Positions 1 through 9,216 of a stretch of 64,000 nucleotides of DNA are shown here, in pieces (position 1 is the stretch's first letter; the number at the start of each line of letters is the position of its first letter). The notes beneath the pieces are model-generated. The model saw only the letters and a program-made list of their open reading frames with translations. It was not told the DNA's origin and searched no databases. The translations under genes and the position numbers were made by a program. This DNA is from SIG673 sp045653945. Lineage in GTDB: Bacteria; Bacillota; Clostridia; Oscillospirales; CAG-272. Location of the stretch: positions 1 to 64,000 of the forward strand of contig JAZOML010000003.1 of NCBI GenBank assembly GCA_045653945.1, written 5' to 3'.

Positions 1-106
1 AGACTTCCCTTGCGGCTACGCCCAAAATTTCTTCGTTTTAGCATAGCTTGGCGTTTGTGCGTTCATTTACCAAAGGTTTCTTCGTTTTATTTTTATTTTT
101 TTGTTG

Positions 107-754
107 TTAATTAAAAAATATTTCAAAAAACTGATTATCCGCTGGATTTGACGTAAAAATCAGTGTTTGCCCCGTTTTGGGGTGGGTAAGAGTTAGTCCG
201 TGAGACCAAAGGGCAATTCCCTGTCCTTTAATGCGCGAGCCGTATTTCCCATCGCCAAGCAGTGGCATACCGCGGCTTGCAAACTGCACTCTGATTTGGT
301 GCGTTCTGCCTGTATCGAGCTTTATTCTCACAAGCGAGAGGTCGCCCTGCTCACTTGTTACGGTTTTCAGCGTTTCATAGGTAAGTCTTGCGTATTTTGA
401 GCCCTTGCGTTCGCTTTTGACAACGAAGCTTTTACCCTTTGCGCTATCCTTGAAAAGGTAGTCAACCATTTCGCCCTCGGGCACAGCTTTTCCACTGACG
501 CAGGCGAGGTAAACCTTTTCAAACGCTTTTTCTCCCGACAAAGCTGCCGCCGCATTTTTGCTCAGTGCGTACACCATAACTCCGCCGACAGGGCGGTCAA
601 GTCTATGCACTGGGTACACGGTTTTACCGAGTTGCCTTGAAAGTATCTCAACAAGTCCGTCCTCACCCTTGGCGTCCTTTTGCGAAAGCACACCGACGGG
701 CTTTTCAATTACGGCTATCTCAGTGTCCCTATATAAAATTTTGATTTCTTCCAT
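107..754 (-). CDS. RluA-family pseudouridine synthase
   Basis: Isomerises uridine to pseudouridine in rRNA or tRNA. The 215-residue protein has the RluA signature HRLD at residues 50-53, whose Asp is the catalytic nucleophile, and the later GRTHQIRVQ motif near residue 150. It has no N-terminal S4 domain, so it is a short RluA/YlyB-like form and the target site cannot be told from sequence. The ATG at 754 has a good ribosome binding site (CGAGGATATT). It is the last gene of the minus-strand run that starts with ftsK; a 128-base spacer containing a hairpin separates it from proA. Confidence 0.85.
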   Translation of the reverse strand: MEEIKILYRDTEIAVIEKPVGVLSQKDAKGEDGLVEILSRQLGKTVYPVHRLDRPVGGVMVYALSKNAAAALSGEKAFEKVYLACVSGKAVPEGEMVDYLFKDSAKGKSFVVKSERKGSKYARLTYETLKTVTSEQGDLSLVRIKLDTGRTHQIRVQFASRGMPLLGDGKYGSRIKGQGIALWSHGLTLTHPKTGQTLIFTSNPADNQFFEIFFN

Positions 755-837
755 AATATCCTCGTTTAGAACGACATTCAGTTAGATAATTATATTGCGC
801 TGAGAATTTCCACTCTCTCCCGAAAGGAAAATCTTTG

Positions 838-859
838 GTTCTTTCTTTCAAGAAAGAAC
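838..859. repeat. Intergenic hairpin, member of the dispersed repeat family
   Basis: A 9-base-pair stem (838-846 with 851-859) with a TTCA loop, flanked on the left by TCTTTG. The same hairpin-plus-flank recurs at 22290-22315 and in related form in many other spacers of this window. It lies just beyond the 3' end of proA. Confidence 0.7.
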
Positions 860-882
860 GGAAAACCTCAACACAATGTAAC

Positions 883-2133
883 TTACCTTACCTGTCCGTC
901 GCCCTGCACGATATATTTAACCGTCGTAAGCTCAGCAAGTCCCATTGGGCCTCTTGCGTGAAGCTTTTGTGTGGAGATACCGATTTCCGCGCCAAAGCCA
1001 AACTCTCCGCCGTCGGTAAATCGGGTTGAGGCGTTGACGTAAACCGCCGCCGCATCAATCTGCTCGGTAAAGCTACGAGCCGCCGCAAGGTCCTCGGTGA
1101 TTATCGCCTCACTGTGTCCCGTTGTGTATTTTCTGATGTGAGCAATCGCCTCATCAAGCGAAGAAACGACCTTGATAGCCAAAATAAAGTCGTTGTATTC
1201 GGTTTCGTAGTCGTTTTCGGTAGCAAGGGTTATGCCGTCAAGGATTTCTCTTGTTACGGTACAGCCTCGCATCTCAAGGTTATATTTCCACGCCTCAAAG
1301 GAAAATTTGGGCAAAAATTCTGCCGCTATATCCTTATGCACAAGCATAGTTTCAACGGCGTTGCAGACCGAGGGGCGAGAGGTCTTTGCATTAATTGCAA
1401 CCTTGACCGCCTTATCAATATCCGCCGCCTTATCAATATAGATATGGCAGTTTCCTGCTCCCGTTTCAATTACGGGTACGCTTGCGTTTTCAACAACCGC
1501 CTTGATAAGTCCCTTGCCGCCTCTTGGAATAAGCACGTCGATAAAGCCTCGTGCGTTCATAAGCTCGGTGGTTGCTGTGCGGGAGGTGTTATCTATAAGC
1601 GCAACCGCATCGGGCGAAATGGCGGTACCGTCAAGCGCTTTTTTCATTATTTTAATGAGCGCTCGGTTGGTATTTATAGCCTCCTTGCCGCCCTTTAAGA
1701 CTACACCGTTTCCGCTTTTGATACAAAGTGCCGCCGCATCGACGGTTACGTTTGGACGAGCCTCATAAATTATACCGATAACGCCTATCGGCACACTGAT
1801 TTTTGTAATTTTAAGTCCGTTTGGGCGAACAAAGGTATTACCCTGACCGCAAGGGTCGGGAAGCTTGACTATATCACGCACGGCATCGGCAATAGCGATA
1901 ATTCGCCCTCTGTTCAGCCTCAGTCGGTCAAGCATAGTTTTGGCTACGCCGTTTTGCTCGGCTTGTTCCAAATCCCTTTCGTTTTCCTGCAATATGTAGT
2001 CCTTTTCGCTTTCAATGGAGTCCGCAATTTTAAGAAGCGCCTCGTTTTTTGCATTTCCCGACGCCGTTGCGAGTCCTCTTGCCGCCTCCTTTACCTCTTG
2101 GCAAAGGCTTAATACATAATCTTTGTTATTCAT
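883..2133 (-). CDS. proA: Glutamate-5-semialdehyde dehydrogenase (gamma-glutamyl phosphate reductase)
   Basis: Catalyses the NADPH-dependent reduction of gamma-glutamyl phosphate to glutamate semialdehyde, the second step of proline synthesis. The 416-residue length is normal for ProA. The catalytic Cys is at about residue 257 in the motif SRPSVCNAVE, and the conserved EARPNVTVDA is near residue 124. The start at 2133 follows a strong AAGGAG site. The usual partner proB (glutamate 5-kinase) is not adjacent; the neighbour upstream is the U32-family gene, five bases away, so the two are surely cotranscribed. Confidence 0.95.
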   Translation of the reverse strand: MNNKDYVLSLCQEVKEAARGLATASGNAKNEALLKIADSIESEKDYILQENERDLEQAEQNGVAKTMLDRLRLNRGRIIAIADAVRDIVKLPDPCGQGNTFVRPNGLKITKISVPIGVIGIIYEARPNVTVDAAALCIKSGNGVVLKGGKEAINTNRALIKIMKKALDGTAISPDAVALIDNTSRTATTELMNARGFIDVLIPRGGKGLIKAVVENASVPVIETGAGNCHIYIDKAADIDKAVKVAINAKTSRPSVCNAVETMLVHKDIAAEFLPKFSFEAWKYNLEMRGCTVTREILDGITLATENDYETEYNDFILAIKVVSSLDEAIAHIRKYTTGHSEAIITEDLAAARSFTEQIDAAAVYVNASTRFTDGGEFGFGAEIGISTQKLHARGPMGLAELTTVKYIVQGDGQVR

Positions 2134-2138
2134 AGACG

Positions 2139-3380
2139 TTACTCCTTAGCATATCGTAAAATAGAAAATTCGGGTACGGGGTACGGCACGTCGATTGCAA
2201 AATTCATCATCGGGTGCGGTACGCTGTCAATTTCGGAGCCGTCCTCGTCGTAGATTTTTTCGCAAACGAAGCTGTTGCCCGTTTTTCCCGGAACAAGAAG
2301 CTCTATTCTTTCGCCCACCGAGAATTTATTTTTTTGAGTAAAGTAGGCTCTGCCCTCGTTCTCATCATATTTATAGCATACACCGAGTGCCGCCTGCTCC
2401 TTTATGTAGCCCGGCTCATCGCAAATTTTAGCCTTATCACCGACCTCCCCAAAGAAAAATCCCGTATCGTACTGTCTGTGCGATACCGATTTCAGCTCGT
2501 CAAGCCATTTTTCATCATACGTGTATGCGCTTGGATTTAAAAAGTAGCTATCAAGTGCCATACGGTATGCGTTAACAACCGCGCCGACGTAACAGGAGCT
2601 TTTCATCCTTCCCTCGATTTTAAGCGAGGAAAGTCCGCTCCCCACAAGCTCGGGGATATGCTCAATCATACAAAGGTCGCGTGAGGAAAAGGTATAAGTG
2701 CCACCCTCGTCCTGTATCAGTGTAAAGCCCTCGCCAAGGCGTTTAACCTCCTCAATTTCCGCAGTGCGAATTGTGTATTCCCAGCGGCAGGGTTGAGCAC
2801 AAGCGCCTCGGTTTGCATCTCTGCCCGTCATATAATTTGAGAGCAGACATCTTCCGCTATACGCAACACACATTGAGCCGTGAACAAACGCCTCAAGCTC
2901 AAGCTCGGGCGGAATATTCGACCTTATCTCCTTGATTTCGGCAAGGGTAAGCTCTCTTGCCAAAATAACCCTGCTTGCGCCGAGCTTATACCACTCTGTG
3001 CAGGTTCTTGCGCTGACTACACTTGCCTGTGTGGAAACGTGCAGAACCATATTCGGTACTATCTCTTTTGCCGTCATAAAAACGCCAAGGTCGGAAATAA
3101 TCAGCGCATCAACGCCTGCTTTTTCCAGCGCTTTAAGATGCTTTTCAAGTCTTTGGTATTCGTTTGTGTGAGGCATCGTATTTACGGTTACGTAAATCTT
3201 AACGCCTTTTTCGTGGCAATATTTTACCGCCTCAAAAATCTCGTCCTCGGTAAAATTACCTGCCGCCGCGCGCATACCAAACGAAAGTCCCGCAAGGTAT
3301 ACCGCATCAGCGCCAAAGGCTATTGCCGCTTTTAATTTTTCCATATTGCCCGCAGGGGCTAAAATTTCAGGCTTTTGCAT
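2139..3380 (-). CDS. U32-family protein, TrhP-like (tRNA wobble-uridine hydroxylation)
   Basis: 413 residues. The family signature is clear: HGSMCVAYSGRCLLS, then a Cys-rich stretch (RGACAQPC) that in U32 proteins is linked to an iron-sulfur cluster. Bacillus homologues YrrN/YrrO (TrhP) lie beside mltG and act in 5-hydroxyuridine formation at tRNA position 34; the mltG neighbour here favours that role over a true peptidase. I chose the ATG at 3380 because AAGGTG precedes it by six bases and the protein then begins MQKPEILAPAG, the usual family start; an upstream in-frame ATG at 3413 lacks a ribosome binding site. Confidence 0.8.
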   Translation of the reverse strand: MQKPEILAPAGNMEKLKAAIAFGADAVYLAGLSFGMRAAAGNFTEDEIFEAVKYCHEKGVKIYVTVNTMPHTNEYQRLEKHLKALEKAGVDALIISDLGVFMTAKEIVPNMVLHVSTQASVVSARTCTEWYKLGASRVILARELTLAEIKEIRSNIPPELELEAFVHGSMCVAYSGRCLLSNYMTGRDANRGACAQPCRWEYTIRTAEIEEVKRLGEGFTLIQDEGGTYTFSSRDLCMIEHIPELVGSGLSSLKIEGRMKSSCYVGAVVNAYRMALDSYFLNPSAYTYDEKWLDELKSVSHRQYDTGFFFGEVGDKAKICDEPGYIKEQAALGVCYKYDENEGRAYFTQKNKFSVGERIELLVPGKTGNSFVCEKIYDEDGSEIDSVPHPMMNFAIDVPYPVPEFSILRYAKE

Positions 3381-3424
3381 AATTTTCACCTTATATGTAT
3401 TCTTACACCGCAAGGGTGTAAGGT

Positions 3425-4462
3425 TTAATTTGCTGCTTTTTTAATATTGTTTAGGTGTGTGTTATAATCGCGTGCGTAGAGCACCGTACCGTCCTTTTTG
3501 GTAACGAAGTAGTAGTAATCGGTGTTATCGGGGGTTAAGGCATAGGATATCGCGTTCAGGTCGGGGGAGCAGATAGGAGACGGCGGAAGTCCTCCGTATT
3601 TATAGGTGTTATAGAGGCTATCCAGCTCCTTATCGGCGCTCTGCATTTCTCTTCCCAAAACGTAAACAAGCGTTGCATCGCTTTGAAGCCGTTTTGCAAA
3701 GGCGGAGCTTTTAAGCCGATTGTGAAAGACCGAGGATATTTTTCCGTAATCGGAAACGTACCGCCCCTCTCGCATAATTATCGAGCCGAGCGTTACCGCC
3801 TCATCCAGCGTCATTCCCCGTTTTTTACAGGCATCGAGATACCTTTTATCAAGCTTTTTTTCAAAGTTTGAGAGCATTCTATCTATCACCGCATAAGCCG
3901 AGCTGTCCGAATAGAAGCTGTATGTGTCGGGATAGAGGTAGCCCTCAAGTCGGTATTTCCGTTTTCCGCGAGTAGCATCAAGCGAATTTATAAAGCTATA
4001 CTGCGAAAAATCTCCGTTTTGAACGGTGTCCACAAGCTCCTCTTTTGAGCAAATCTTATGCTTTTCGCACACTATCTCTATAATATCGTCAAAGGTGCTT
4101 CCCTCGGGTATAGAAACTCTTACCTCTGTGCGTGTCCCCTTTTGCTTTCCCGAAAGGATAAGGCAAATTCCGTCAAAGCCGCTGCTTTTCGGAATTTCAT
4201 ATTCGCCACCCCTTGCTTTAACCTCTTTTCCTCTGAGTGAGGTATAGAGCGAAAACCAAGTCTTACTGCCGATAAGACCGTTTTCCTTTAAAATAGCTGC
4301 AATTTCGCTTTTTTTCGCATCCTTTGGCACAGTTATACTTACGGACGTATCGTCTTTGCCAATAGCAAAGGCATCAAAAAGCAGCAGCATAGCTACCGTC
4401 GAAAGCACCGCCGCGACGATAACAACGGTTATAATAAATTTAAATGAAAAAATATTTTTCAA
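3425..4462 (-). CDS. mltG: Endolytic murein transglycosylase MltG (YceG-like)
   Basis: Inner-membrane enzyme that cuts nascent peptidoglycan glycan strands. 345 residues: a single membrane anchor at about 8-32, a LysM-like region, then the YceG domain with LEGYLYPDTY at 172-181 and the catalytic Glu in IIMREGRY at about residue 232. NRL of the family motif is also present (HNRLKS). It is placed between the folate cyclo-ligase and the U32 gene, an arrangement common in Clostridia. The ribosome binding site is weak and sits next to a short hairpin (4450-4490). Confidence 0.92.
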   Translation of the reverse strand: MKNIFSFKFIITVVIVAAVLSTVAMLLLFDAFAIGKDDTSVSITVPKDAKKSEIAAILKENGLIGSKTWFSLYTSLRGKEVKARGGEYEIPKSSGFDGICLILSGKQKGTRTEVRVSIPEGSTFDDIIEIVCEKHKICSKEELVDTVQNGDFSQYSFINSLDATRGKRKYRLEGYLYPDTYSFYSDSSAYAVIDRMLSNFEKKLDKRYLDACKKRGMTLDEAVTLGSIIMREGRYVSDYGKISSVFHNRLKSSAFAKRLQSDATLVYVLGREMQSADKELDSLYNTYKYGGLPPSPICSPDLNAISYALTPDNTDYYYFVTKKDGTVLYARDYNTHLNNIKKAAN

Positions 4463-4537
4463 AATTCGCTTTTCAAAGCGAAGGCATAAAAACGTAGGCT
4501 TTGGTACTAGTTTATCCCGATTGCTCTGATAAAAGCC

Positions 4538-5152
4538 TTATTTTGAAACGGTAATTATACCCTTTTCGGTAACAATAAGGTCAACAGACAAATCAAAACG
4601 TCCGCGCGGGATACTGTCCGACAAAAACTGCGAGTAGCAAACGCCGATTTTTACCGCATTTTTAGATGAGAGGTATCTATCGTAGTAGCCCTTGCCGTAT
4701 CCGAGTCGGTATCCCTTTTTGTCATACGACATAGCGGGTATTATACACACTGCCCTTTTATTTTGCTTATTTTCCCATACGGGAAGGCTTTCGGGCGGTT
4801 CAAGTATAGAAAACGAACCGTTTTCAAGCTCCTCAGTAGCACAAACAAGATGAAAGCTCATCTCTCGTGTTCCCTCTTTACATCTCGGCAGATAAAGAGC
4901 CTTCTCGCTTTTCATAACGTGCGCATTAAATTCATTTACATCAACCTCGCCGCTAAGCGGAGAAAAGCTGAGTATCTCATCGGCATACCGCACGCTTACA
5001 AGCGATAGCAATCTGCTGCAAATTTGCTTATCCCACTGAGCCTTTAATTCGGGGGACAGGCTCTTGCGCTTTTCCCTGAATTTTGTGCGAAGCTCGTTTT
5101 TTTGCTCTCTTACGTTTGGACGCGGTGCACCGCTATCAAAGAAGTATGGCAT
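4538..5152 (-). CDS. 5-formyltetrahydrofolate cyclo-ligase
   Basis: Converts 5-formyl-THF to 5,10-methenyl-THF with ATP, salvaging folate in the cytoplasm. The 204-residue protein has the C-terminal ATP-site motif LGYGKGYYDRYL near residues 150-161 and the basic N-terminal region typical of the family. The ATG at 5152 follows GAAAGGAT; the gene overlaps the end of the DJ-1-family gene by 17 bases, pointing to translational coupling. Confidence 0.9.
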   Translation of the reverse strand: MPYFFDSGAPRPNVREQKNELRTKFREKRKSLSPELKAQWDKQICSRLLSLVSVRYADEILSFSPLSGEVDVNEFNAHVMKSEKALYLPRCKEGTREMSFHLVCATEELENGSFSILEPPESLPVWENKQNKRAVCIIPAMSYDKKGYRLGYGKGYYDRYLSSKNAVKIGVCYSQFLSDSIPRGRFDLSVDLIVTEKGIITVSK

Positions 5153-5684
5153 TTTTTATCCTTTCCGCATCCGAGGGCGAAAGGAGTGCACTGATTATCG
5201 CAAGTCCGAAGTCCACCGCTGCTCCTGCACCTACTGCGGTAATTATTTTGCCGTCGGTTACGCACTTTTCGTTTTCGGGAATTTCAGCGCCAAACAGGTA
5301 TTCTCTGAATGAGGGATAGCATACCGCTCTCTTTTTGTAAAGAAAGGTTTTTTTACCCAGTATATAGGGCGCTGCACATATAGCGCAAATATATTTGTCG
5401 TTGTCGTAAGCGTATTGCAGAGCATCTTGCACGTCCATACAAAGCTCAAGGTTAGACGCCCCCGGCATTCCGCCCGGAAGCACAAAGCAATCCGCCTTTT
5501 TCATATCGTATTCGGCGTCAAAAATACTCATATCCGCAATAACGGTTATACCGTGAGTGCCCGTAACCGCCTTTTCCTTTGTTATTGAAACGGTTTTTGC
5601 TTCAAGACCTGCACGAAGGCAAAGGTCAAGCGGATATATCATTTCGGTTTCCTCAAAGCCGTTTGCAAGATAAAAATATATCAT
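5136..5684 (-). CDS. DJ-1/PfpI family protein
   Basis: 182 residues with the DJ-1 fold markers: acidic GFEETE at 9-14, the loop FVLPGGMPG at 68-75 and the nucleophile-elbow Cys at 103 in AICAAP. In Firmicutes this branch is often annotated YajL/ThiJ-like; its activity (deglycase, chaperone or other) cannot be told from sequence. Start 5684 was chosen because AAGGAAATTAAAAAT precedes it; an in-frame upstream ATG at 5750 lies within the end of ftsK and adds a non-family N-terminus. Confidence 0.85.
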   Translation of the reverse strand: MIYFYLANGFEETEMIYPLDLCLRAGLEAKTVSITKEKAVTGTHGITVIADMSIFDAEYDMKKADCFVLPGGMPGASNLELCMDVQDALQYAYDNDKYICAICAAPYILGKKTFLYKKRAVCYPSFREYLFGAEIPENEKCVTDGKIITAVGAGAAVDFGLAIISALLSPSDAERIKNAILL

Positions 5685-5707
5685 ATTTTTAATTTCCTTT
5701 TTAAAAA

Positions 5708-8700
5708 TTATTTGCCGTTGTTGTTTTTCCACTGCTGATACTGCTCCCACGTTACAAGCACGTCGCGCGGCTTGTTTGGGTTACCCTGAGCCTGCGAAAT
5801 AAATCCGAGGTCCACAAGCTTATCAAAGATATTTGCGCTGCGGTTAAAGCCAACCTTTAAGTGTCTTTGAATAATGTTCTTGGAAATACCGCCGCCCATT
5901 TGGATAACAAGCTCGGTTGCCTGACAAAGCAAATCAAAGTCGGGGTCTGTGCCGTCAACAGCGTAATCATCGTTTTGTACGACCTTCTTTTCCGCTTTAT
6001 TAAGCTTGTCCGTTTCCTGCTGAAGCGCATACATAACCTCAGGATTGTACTGAGCCCTTCCGTTATTATCAATAATATAATTTAAAACTCTCTTGATTTC
6101 CGGAGTATCGACAAATGCACCCTGAAGTCTTACTATATCCTTACCCGTTTCGTGATAAAGCATATCGCCGCGACCTAGCAGCTTTTCAGCACCGCCCGAG
6201 CCGAGAATAACTCTCGAGTCGGTTTGCAGGGCAACCTTAAACGCTATTTGCGAGGGGATATTCGCCTTGATAAGTCCCGTTACAACGTCAACCGACGGTC
6301 TTTGCGTACCGATAACAAGGTGCATACCGCAGGCTCTCGCCATAGCGGCAAGACGGTTTATTCTTCCCTCGACGTGCTCCTTTGCCTGAAGCATAAGGTC
6401 GGCAAGCTCGTCTATGATTATGACGATTTGCGGCATATATTCAAAATTCGGATTATCATCTCGGTATGCGTAATATTCATCTCGGTTTCTGACCTGAGCC
6501 TCCTCAAGCAGCTTATAACGGCGATCCATTTCGTCAACCGCCCATTTAAGAGCCGCAGCCGCCTTATTAGGCTCGTCTATAACGGGCATAACAAGGTGAG
6601 GCAGGTTGTTATAAATGCTAAGCTCAACTCTTTTCGGGTCAACCAAAATAAGCTGTACCTCATCGGGCGAGGCACGGTATATAAGGCTCATTATCATACA
6701 GTTGATAGCAACCGACTTACCCGATTTTGTTTGACCTGCAACAAGCACGTGAGGCATATCGTCTATGTTCATATATACCGACCTGCCCGAAATATCAACA
6801 CCAAGACACGCAGTTATCTTGCTTTTTGCGTTTTTGAAGGCACTTTCCTCTATCATCGTGCGTAGAGCTACCTTTTTGACTACACTGTTAGGCACCTCTA
6901 CTCCGACAACCGATTTACCGGGTACGGTAACTACTCTTATACCACTGCGCAGCTTTTCCGATTGAAGTCTTACGCTTATATCCTCGCTTAAATTTGCAAT
7001 TTGCTTAAATTTTACACCCGGTCCGGGGTTAAGCTCGTATCTTGTAATTGTAGGGCCCTTGCTGTACCCTGCAAGCGTTACGCTGATATTGAAGCTTTCA
7101 AGCGTATCAATAAGCTTTTTTTGTGTTTCGTAAATCTCGTTTTCCGATATTCCGAGCGAATCGTCAGCCTTGTCAAGCAGCTCAACCGAGGGAAATTTAA
7201 ACCTTGGGTAGCGAAGCTTATTATATGTGCTGAACGGATTTATGGCGTGGTCGTCCTCATAATCCTCATCTTTGGGAACGGACTCGGATACGGGCGGAGT
7301 ATAAACGGGACGGAGCGGCTGAGCAGGTGCAGACTCCGTAACGCTTTCGTACTCATAGTCATCATCCTCGGCTACGTCATCGACGTCCTCTTCCTCGACG
7401 TCCTCAACGTTATCATCATATACAGAGGTGTAGACTTGAGCCGCCTCGTCATTTGCCTCACCTTCGTCCACGTTATCCTCGGGAATTTCGTAATCCTCCG
7501 CGCTTTCAACGTGTACTGGGGGAACGGGTGCATAATTTTGCATCGTCGGAGCGCCTTCGGGCGCACGCTCTCTTGTGCGCTCGGACTCATCATCTATACC
7601 CTGCGCCTGCTTTTGCATACGCTCCCAAACCTGCTCCGTTGCAGCATCGCCGACAGGCAAAGCCGCGCCAACGTTATCACGTTTTGGCTCCTTCATACTG
7701 CGAACAGGATTTGTAAACGGAGAATACGCCTCAGCTTCTCCCGCATCATCGCCGTAAACGATAGGCTCGGCGTTTTGCGCCGCCTTTGGCAGGGTAAAGG
7801 GCGAATATGCGTGGTCAAGATTAATCTTCGTGGGAGTCGGAGCAGGCTTTTCCTCGCTACTCTCTGAATATATGTCGGTTTTTACCTGAGTCGGCTGATT
7901 TAAACCGAGCTTTTCCATAAGATTTTCGGGAACAAACGGCTTTGCCGTTTGCTCTTCCCTATCAAAATTCACCGTTTCTATCGTGTGTCTGCCGTCGCTG
8001 ACCGAAAACTCACCTGCTCCAATCTCGGTGGTGCTCACGCCGGCGGTAAGCTCCGGATAGGGTGTGGGCTCGGAAGCTCCCAGCATGGTTTCAACTCTTG
8101 TCGGTGAAACGTCGGGTTGAGGCAGCGCAGGAGCGCGCCTTTCATTATCCTTTTTAACTTTAGTTTCTTTTTTAGCATTTTTCTTAGGCGCAACAGGCTT
8201 TTCTGCAATATGAAAAACAGTTCTCCATATACCAAGCTTTGTTTTTCCAAGCGTCAGGGTGGCTACCAAAAGCATTGCTATAACACACACCACTGCCGCA
8301 AGCGTGGAAGATAGCATAACGGATAGCAAAATACCTATTGAGCCAAAAAGTCCACCGCTCTGTCCAAGCGTACCGTCTGTCCAGATTTTTGCAAACGTGG
8401 TGTCCGTCCCCGACTCGCCAAGCAGGGTAAGAAGCGATGAGCCGAGAACTGTAAGAGATGCGAGCATTATGCATTTGTACCGGAGCGTACCCCTCTTTTC
8501 AAGGTCGGCAAAGAATATCGCAAGTACAGTAGCTCCAATAAAAAGAACGTGTGCGGAGTATCCAAAAAGTCCCAAAAATAGCGTCCGCATAGCTCCCGAC
8601 GCCCCTGCATCGCCGCCAAGCACAAGACAGCTCTCAAGCACCAGAGAAACGGCGAAAATTATGAAGGGCGCGAGCGCTTTAAGTATAACCTTTACTGTGC

Positions 8701-8749
8701 TGTTTCCCTTATTTGTATTGCTGCTTCCCATTGCTTTTTTAGTTGCCAT
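5708..8749 (-). CDS. ftsK: DNA translocase FtsK/SpoIIIE
   Basis: Hexameric membrane-anchored motor that pumps chromosome DNA at the division septum. 1013 residues: about four to five membrane segments in residues 20-170, a long acidic, Pro-rich linker (about 190-510), then the alpha/beta motor with Walker A GQTKSGKS (Lys at about 678) and Walker B IIIIDELADLM, and a C-terminal winged-helix gamma domain (RHLKVGFNRSANIFDKL). Start 8749 was chosen for the AGGGAAAACAA site; an ATG at 8788 has no ribosome binding site. It heads the minus-strand run down to 107. A close motor paralogue fused to a TIR domain is encoded at 55488-57581. Confidence 0.95.
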   Translation of the reverse strand: MATKKAMGSSNTNKGNSTVKVILKALAPFIIFAVSLVLESCLVLGGDAGASGAMRTLFLGLFGYSAHVLFIGATVLAIFFADLEKRGTLRYKCIMLASLTVLGSSLLTLLGESGTDTTFAKIWTDGTLGQSGGLFGSIGILLSVMLSSTLAAVVCVIAMLLVATLTLGKTKLGIWRTVFHIAEKPVAPKKNAKKETKVKKDNERRAPALPQPDVSPTRVETMLGASEPTPYPELTAGVSTTEIGAGEFSVSDGRHTIETVNFDREEQTAKPFVPENLMEKLGLNQPTQVKTDIYSESSEEKPAPTPTKINLDHAYSPFTLPKAAQNAEPIVYGDDAGEAEAYSPFTNPVRSMKEPKRDNVGAALPVGDAATEQVWERMQKQAQGIDDESERTRERAPEGAPTMQNYAPVPPVHVESAEDYEIPEDNVDEGEANDEAAQVYTSVYDDNVEDVEEEDVDDVAEDDDYEYESVTESAPAQPLRPVYTPPVSESVPKDEDYEDDHAINPFSTYNKLRYPRFKFPSVELLDKADDSLGISENEIYETQKKLIDTLESFNISVTLAGYSKGPTITRYELNPGPGVKFKQIANLSEDISVRLQSEKLRSGIRVVTVPGKSVVGVEVPNSVVKKVALRTMIEESAFKNAKSKITACLGVDISGRSVYMNIDDMPHVLVAGQTKSGKSVAINCMIMSLIYRASPDEVQLILVDPKRVELSIYNNLPHLVMPVIDEPNKAAAALKWAVDEMDRRYKLLEEAQVRNRDEYYAYRDDNPNFEYMPQIVIIIDELADLMLQAKEHVEGRINRLAAMARACGMHLVIGTQRPSVDVVTGLIKANIPSQIAFKVALQTDSRVILGSGGAEKLLGRGDMLYHETGKDIVRLQGAFVDTPEIKRVLNYIIDNNGRAQYNPEVMYALQQETDKLNKAEKKVVQNDDYAVDGTDPDFDLLCQATELVIQMGGGISKNIIQRHLKVGFNRSANIFDKLVDLGFISQAQGNPNKPRDVLVTWEQYQQWKNNNGK

Positions 8750-8820
8750 TTGTTTTCCCTGCCTTGTCCTTTCGTACTTCTTTAACATTTATAAAATTTA
8801 GTGGATAGTTATACAATTAT

Positions 8821-8849
8821 ACTATAACACATTTTTTATATAATTACAA
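8821..8849 (-). promoter_or_regulatory. Sigma-A promoter of ftsK
   Basis: On the minus strand TTGTAA (8849-8844) and TATAGT (8826-8821) are separated by exactly 17 bases, about 70 bases upstream of the ftsK start. Confidence 0.6.
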
Positions 8850-8884
8850 GAGTTAATATTGTAAACATTTATTTGCATATTAAG

Positions 8885-8912
8885 AAAAATCGGGCGTTTT
8901 CGCCCGATTTTT
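8885..8912 (-). terminator. Rho-independent terminator after the 45-residue ORF
   Basis: GC-rich stem CGGGCG/CGCCCG with a four-base loop, followed on the minus strand by a T run. It lies two bases past the stop of the small ORF at 8914-9051 and ahead of the ftsK promoter. Confidence 0.85.
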
Positions 8913-8913
8913 G

Positions 8914-9051
8914 TCATTTTGAAGAATTACTTTTCGCTGTGCCGTTCTTAGCAGTGTTCATTTCGGATTTTTTATTTTCGGTCTGATTTACTACCTTGAC
9001 GTTTGTTTTTTTGTTTTTTGCCTCGTTTTTTTGTTTGTTTTCGTTTGCCAT
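8914..9051 (-). CDS. Small basic hydrophilic protein, 45 residues, unknown
   Basis: A short ORF starting MANENKQKNEAKNKK and made almost entirely of Lys, Asn, Glu, Thr and Ser. Support for a real gene: a near-perfect AAAGGAGTGAG ribosome binding site eight bases before the ATG and a classic terminator directly after the stop. It has no membrane segment or Cys and is probably disordered. I do not recognise the family; a small spore or nucleic-acid-associated protein is possible but only a guess. It is divergent from the HTH membrane gene at 9217. Confidence 0.65.
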   Translation of the reverse strand: MANENKQKNEAKNKKTNVKVVNQTENKKSEMNTAKNGTAKSNSSK

Positions 9052-9155
9052 CGCTTATCTCACTCCTTTCCGATAATATTTTCGTCTTTTTTGTAATTTT
9101 TTATACTTAATATCGGGAGATAGGTAAATTTTTTTTAAATTCAAGGGATACGTTA

Positions 9156-9184
9156 TTGCAATTTTGATAGCTTAGATGTATAAT
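9156..9184 (+). promoter_or_regulatory. Sigma-A promoter of the HTH membrane protein
   Basis: TTGCAA (9156-9161), 17-base spacer, TATAAT (9179-9184); 32 bases upstream of the TTG start at 9217. Confidence 0.75.
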
Positions 9185-9216
9185 CTAAATGTAAAACCAG
9201 CGAAAGGAGTAGCGCT

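Noticed and set aside
7001..7867. 288-codon plus-strand ORF opposite ftsK
   Set aside because: Antisense shadow of the ftsK linker and motor region; no ribosome binding site and no recognisable domain.
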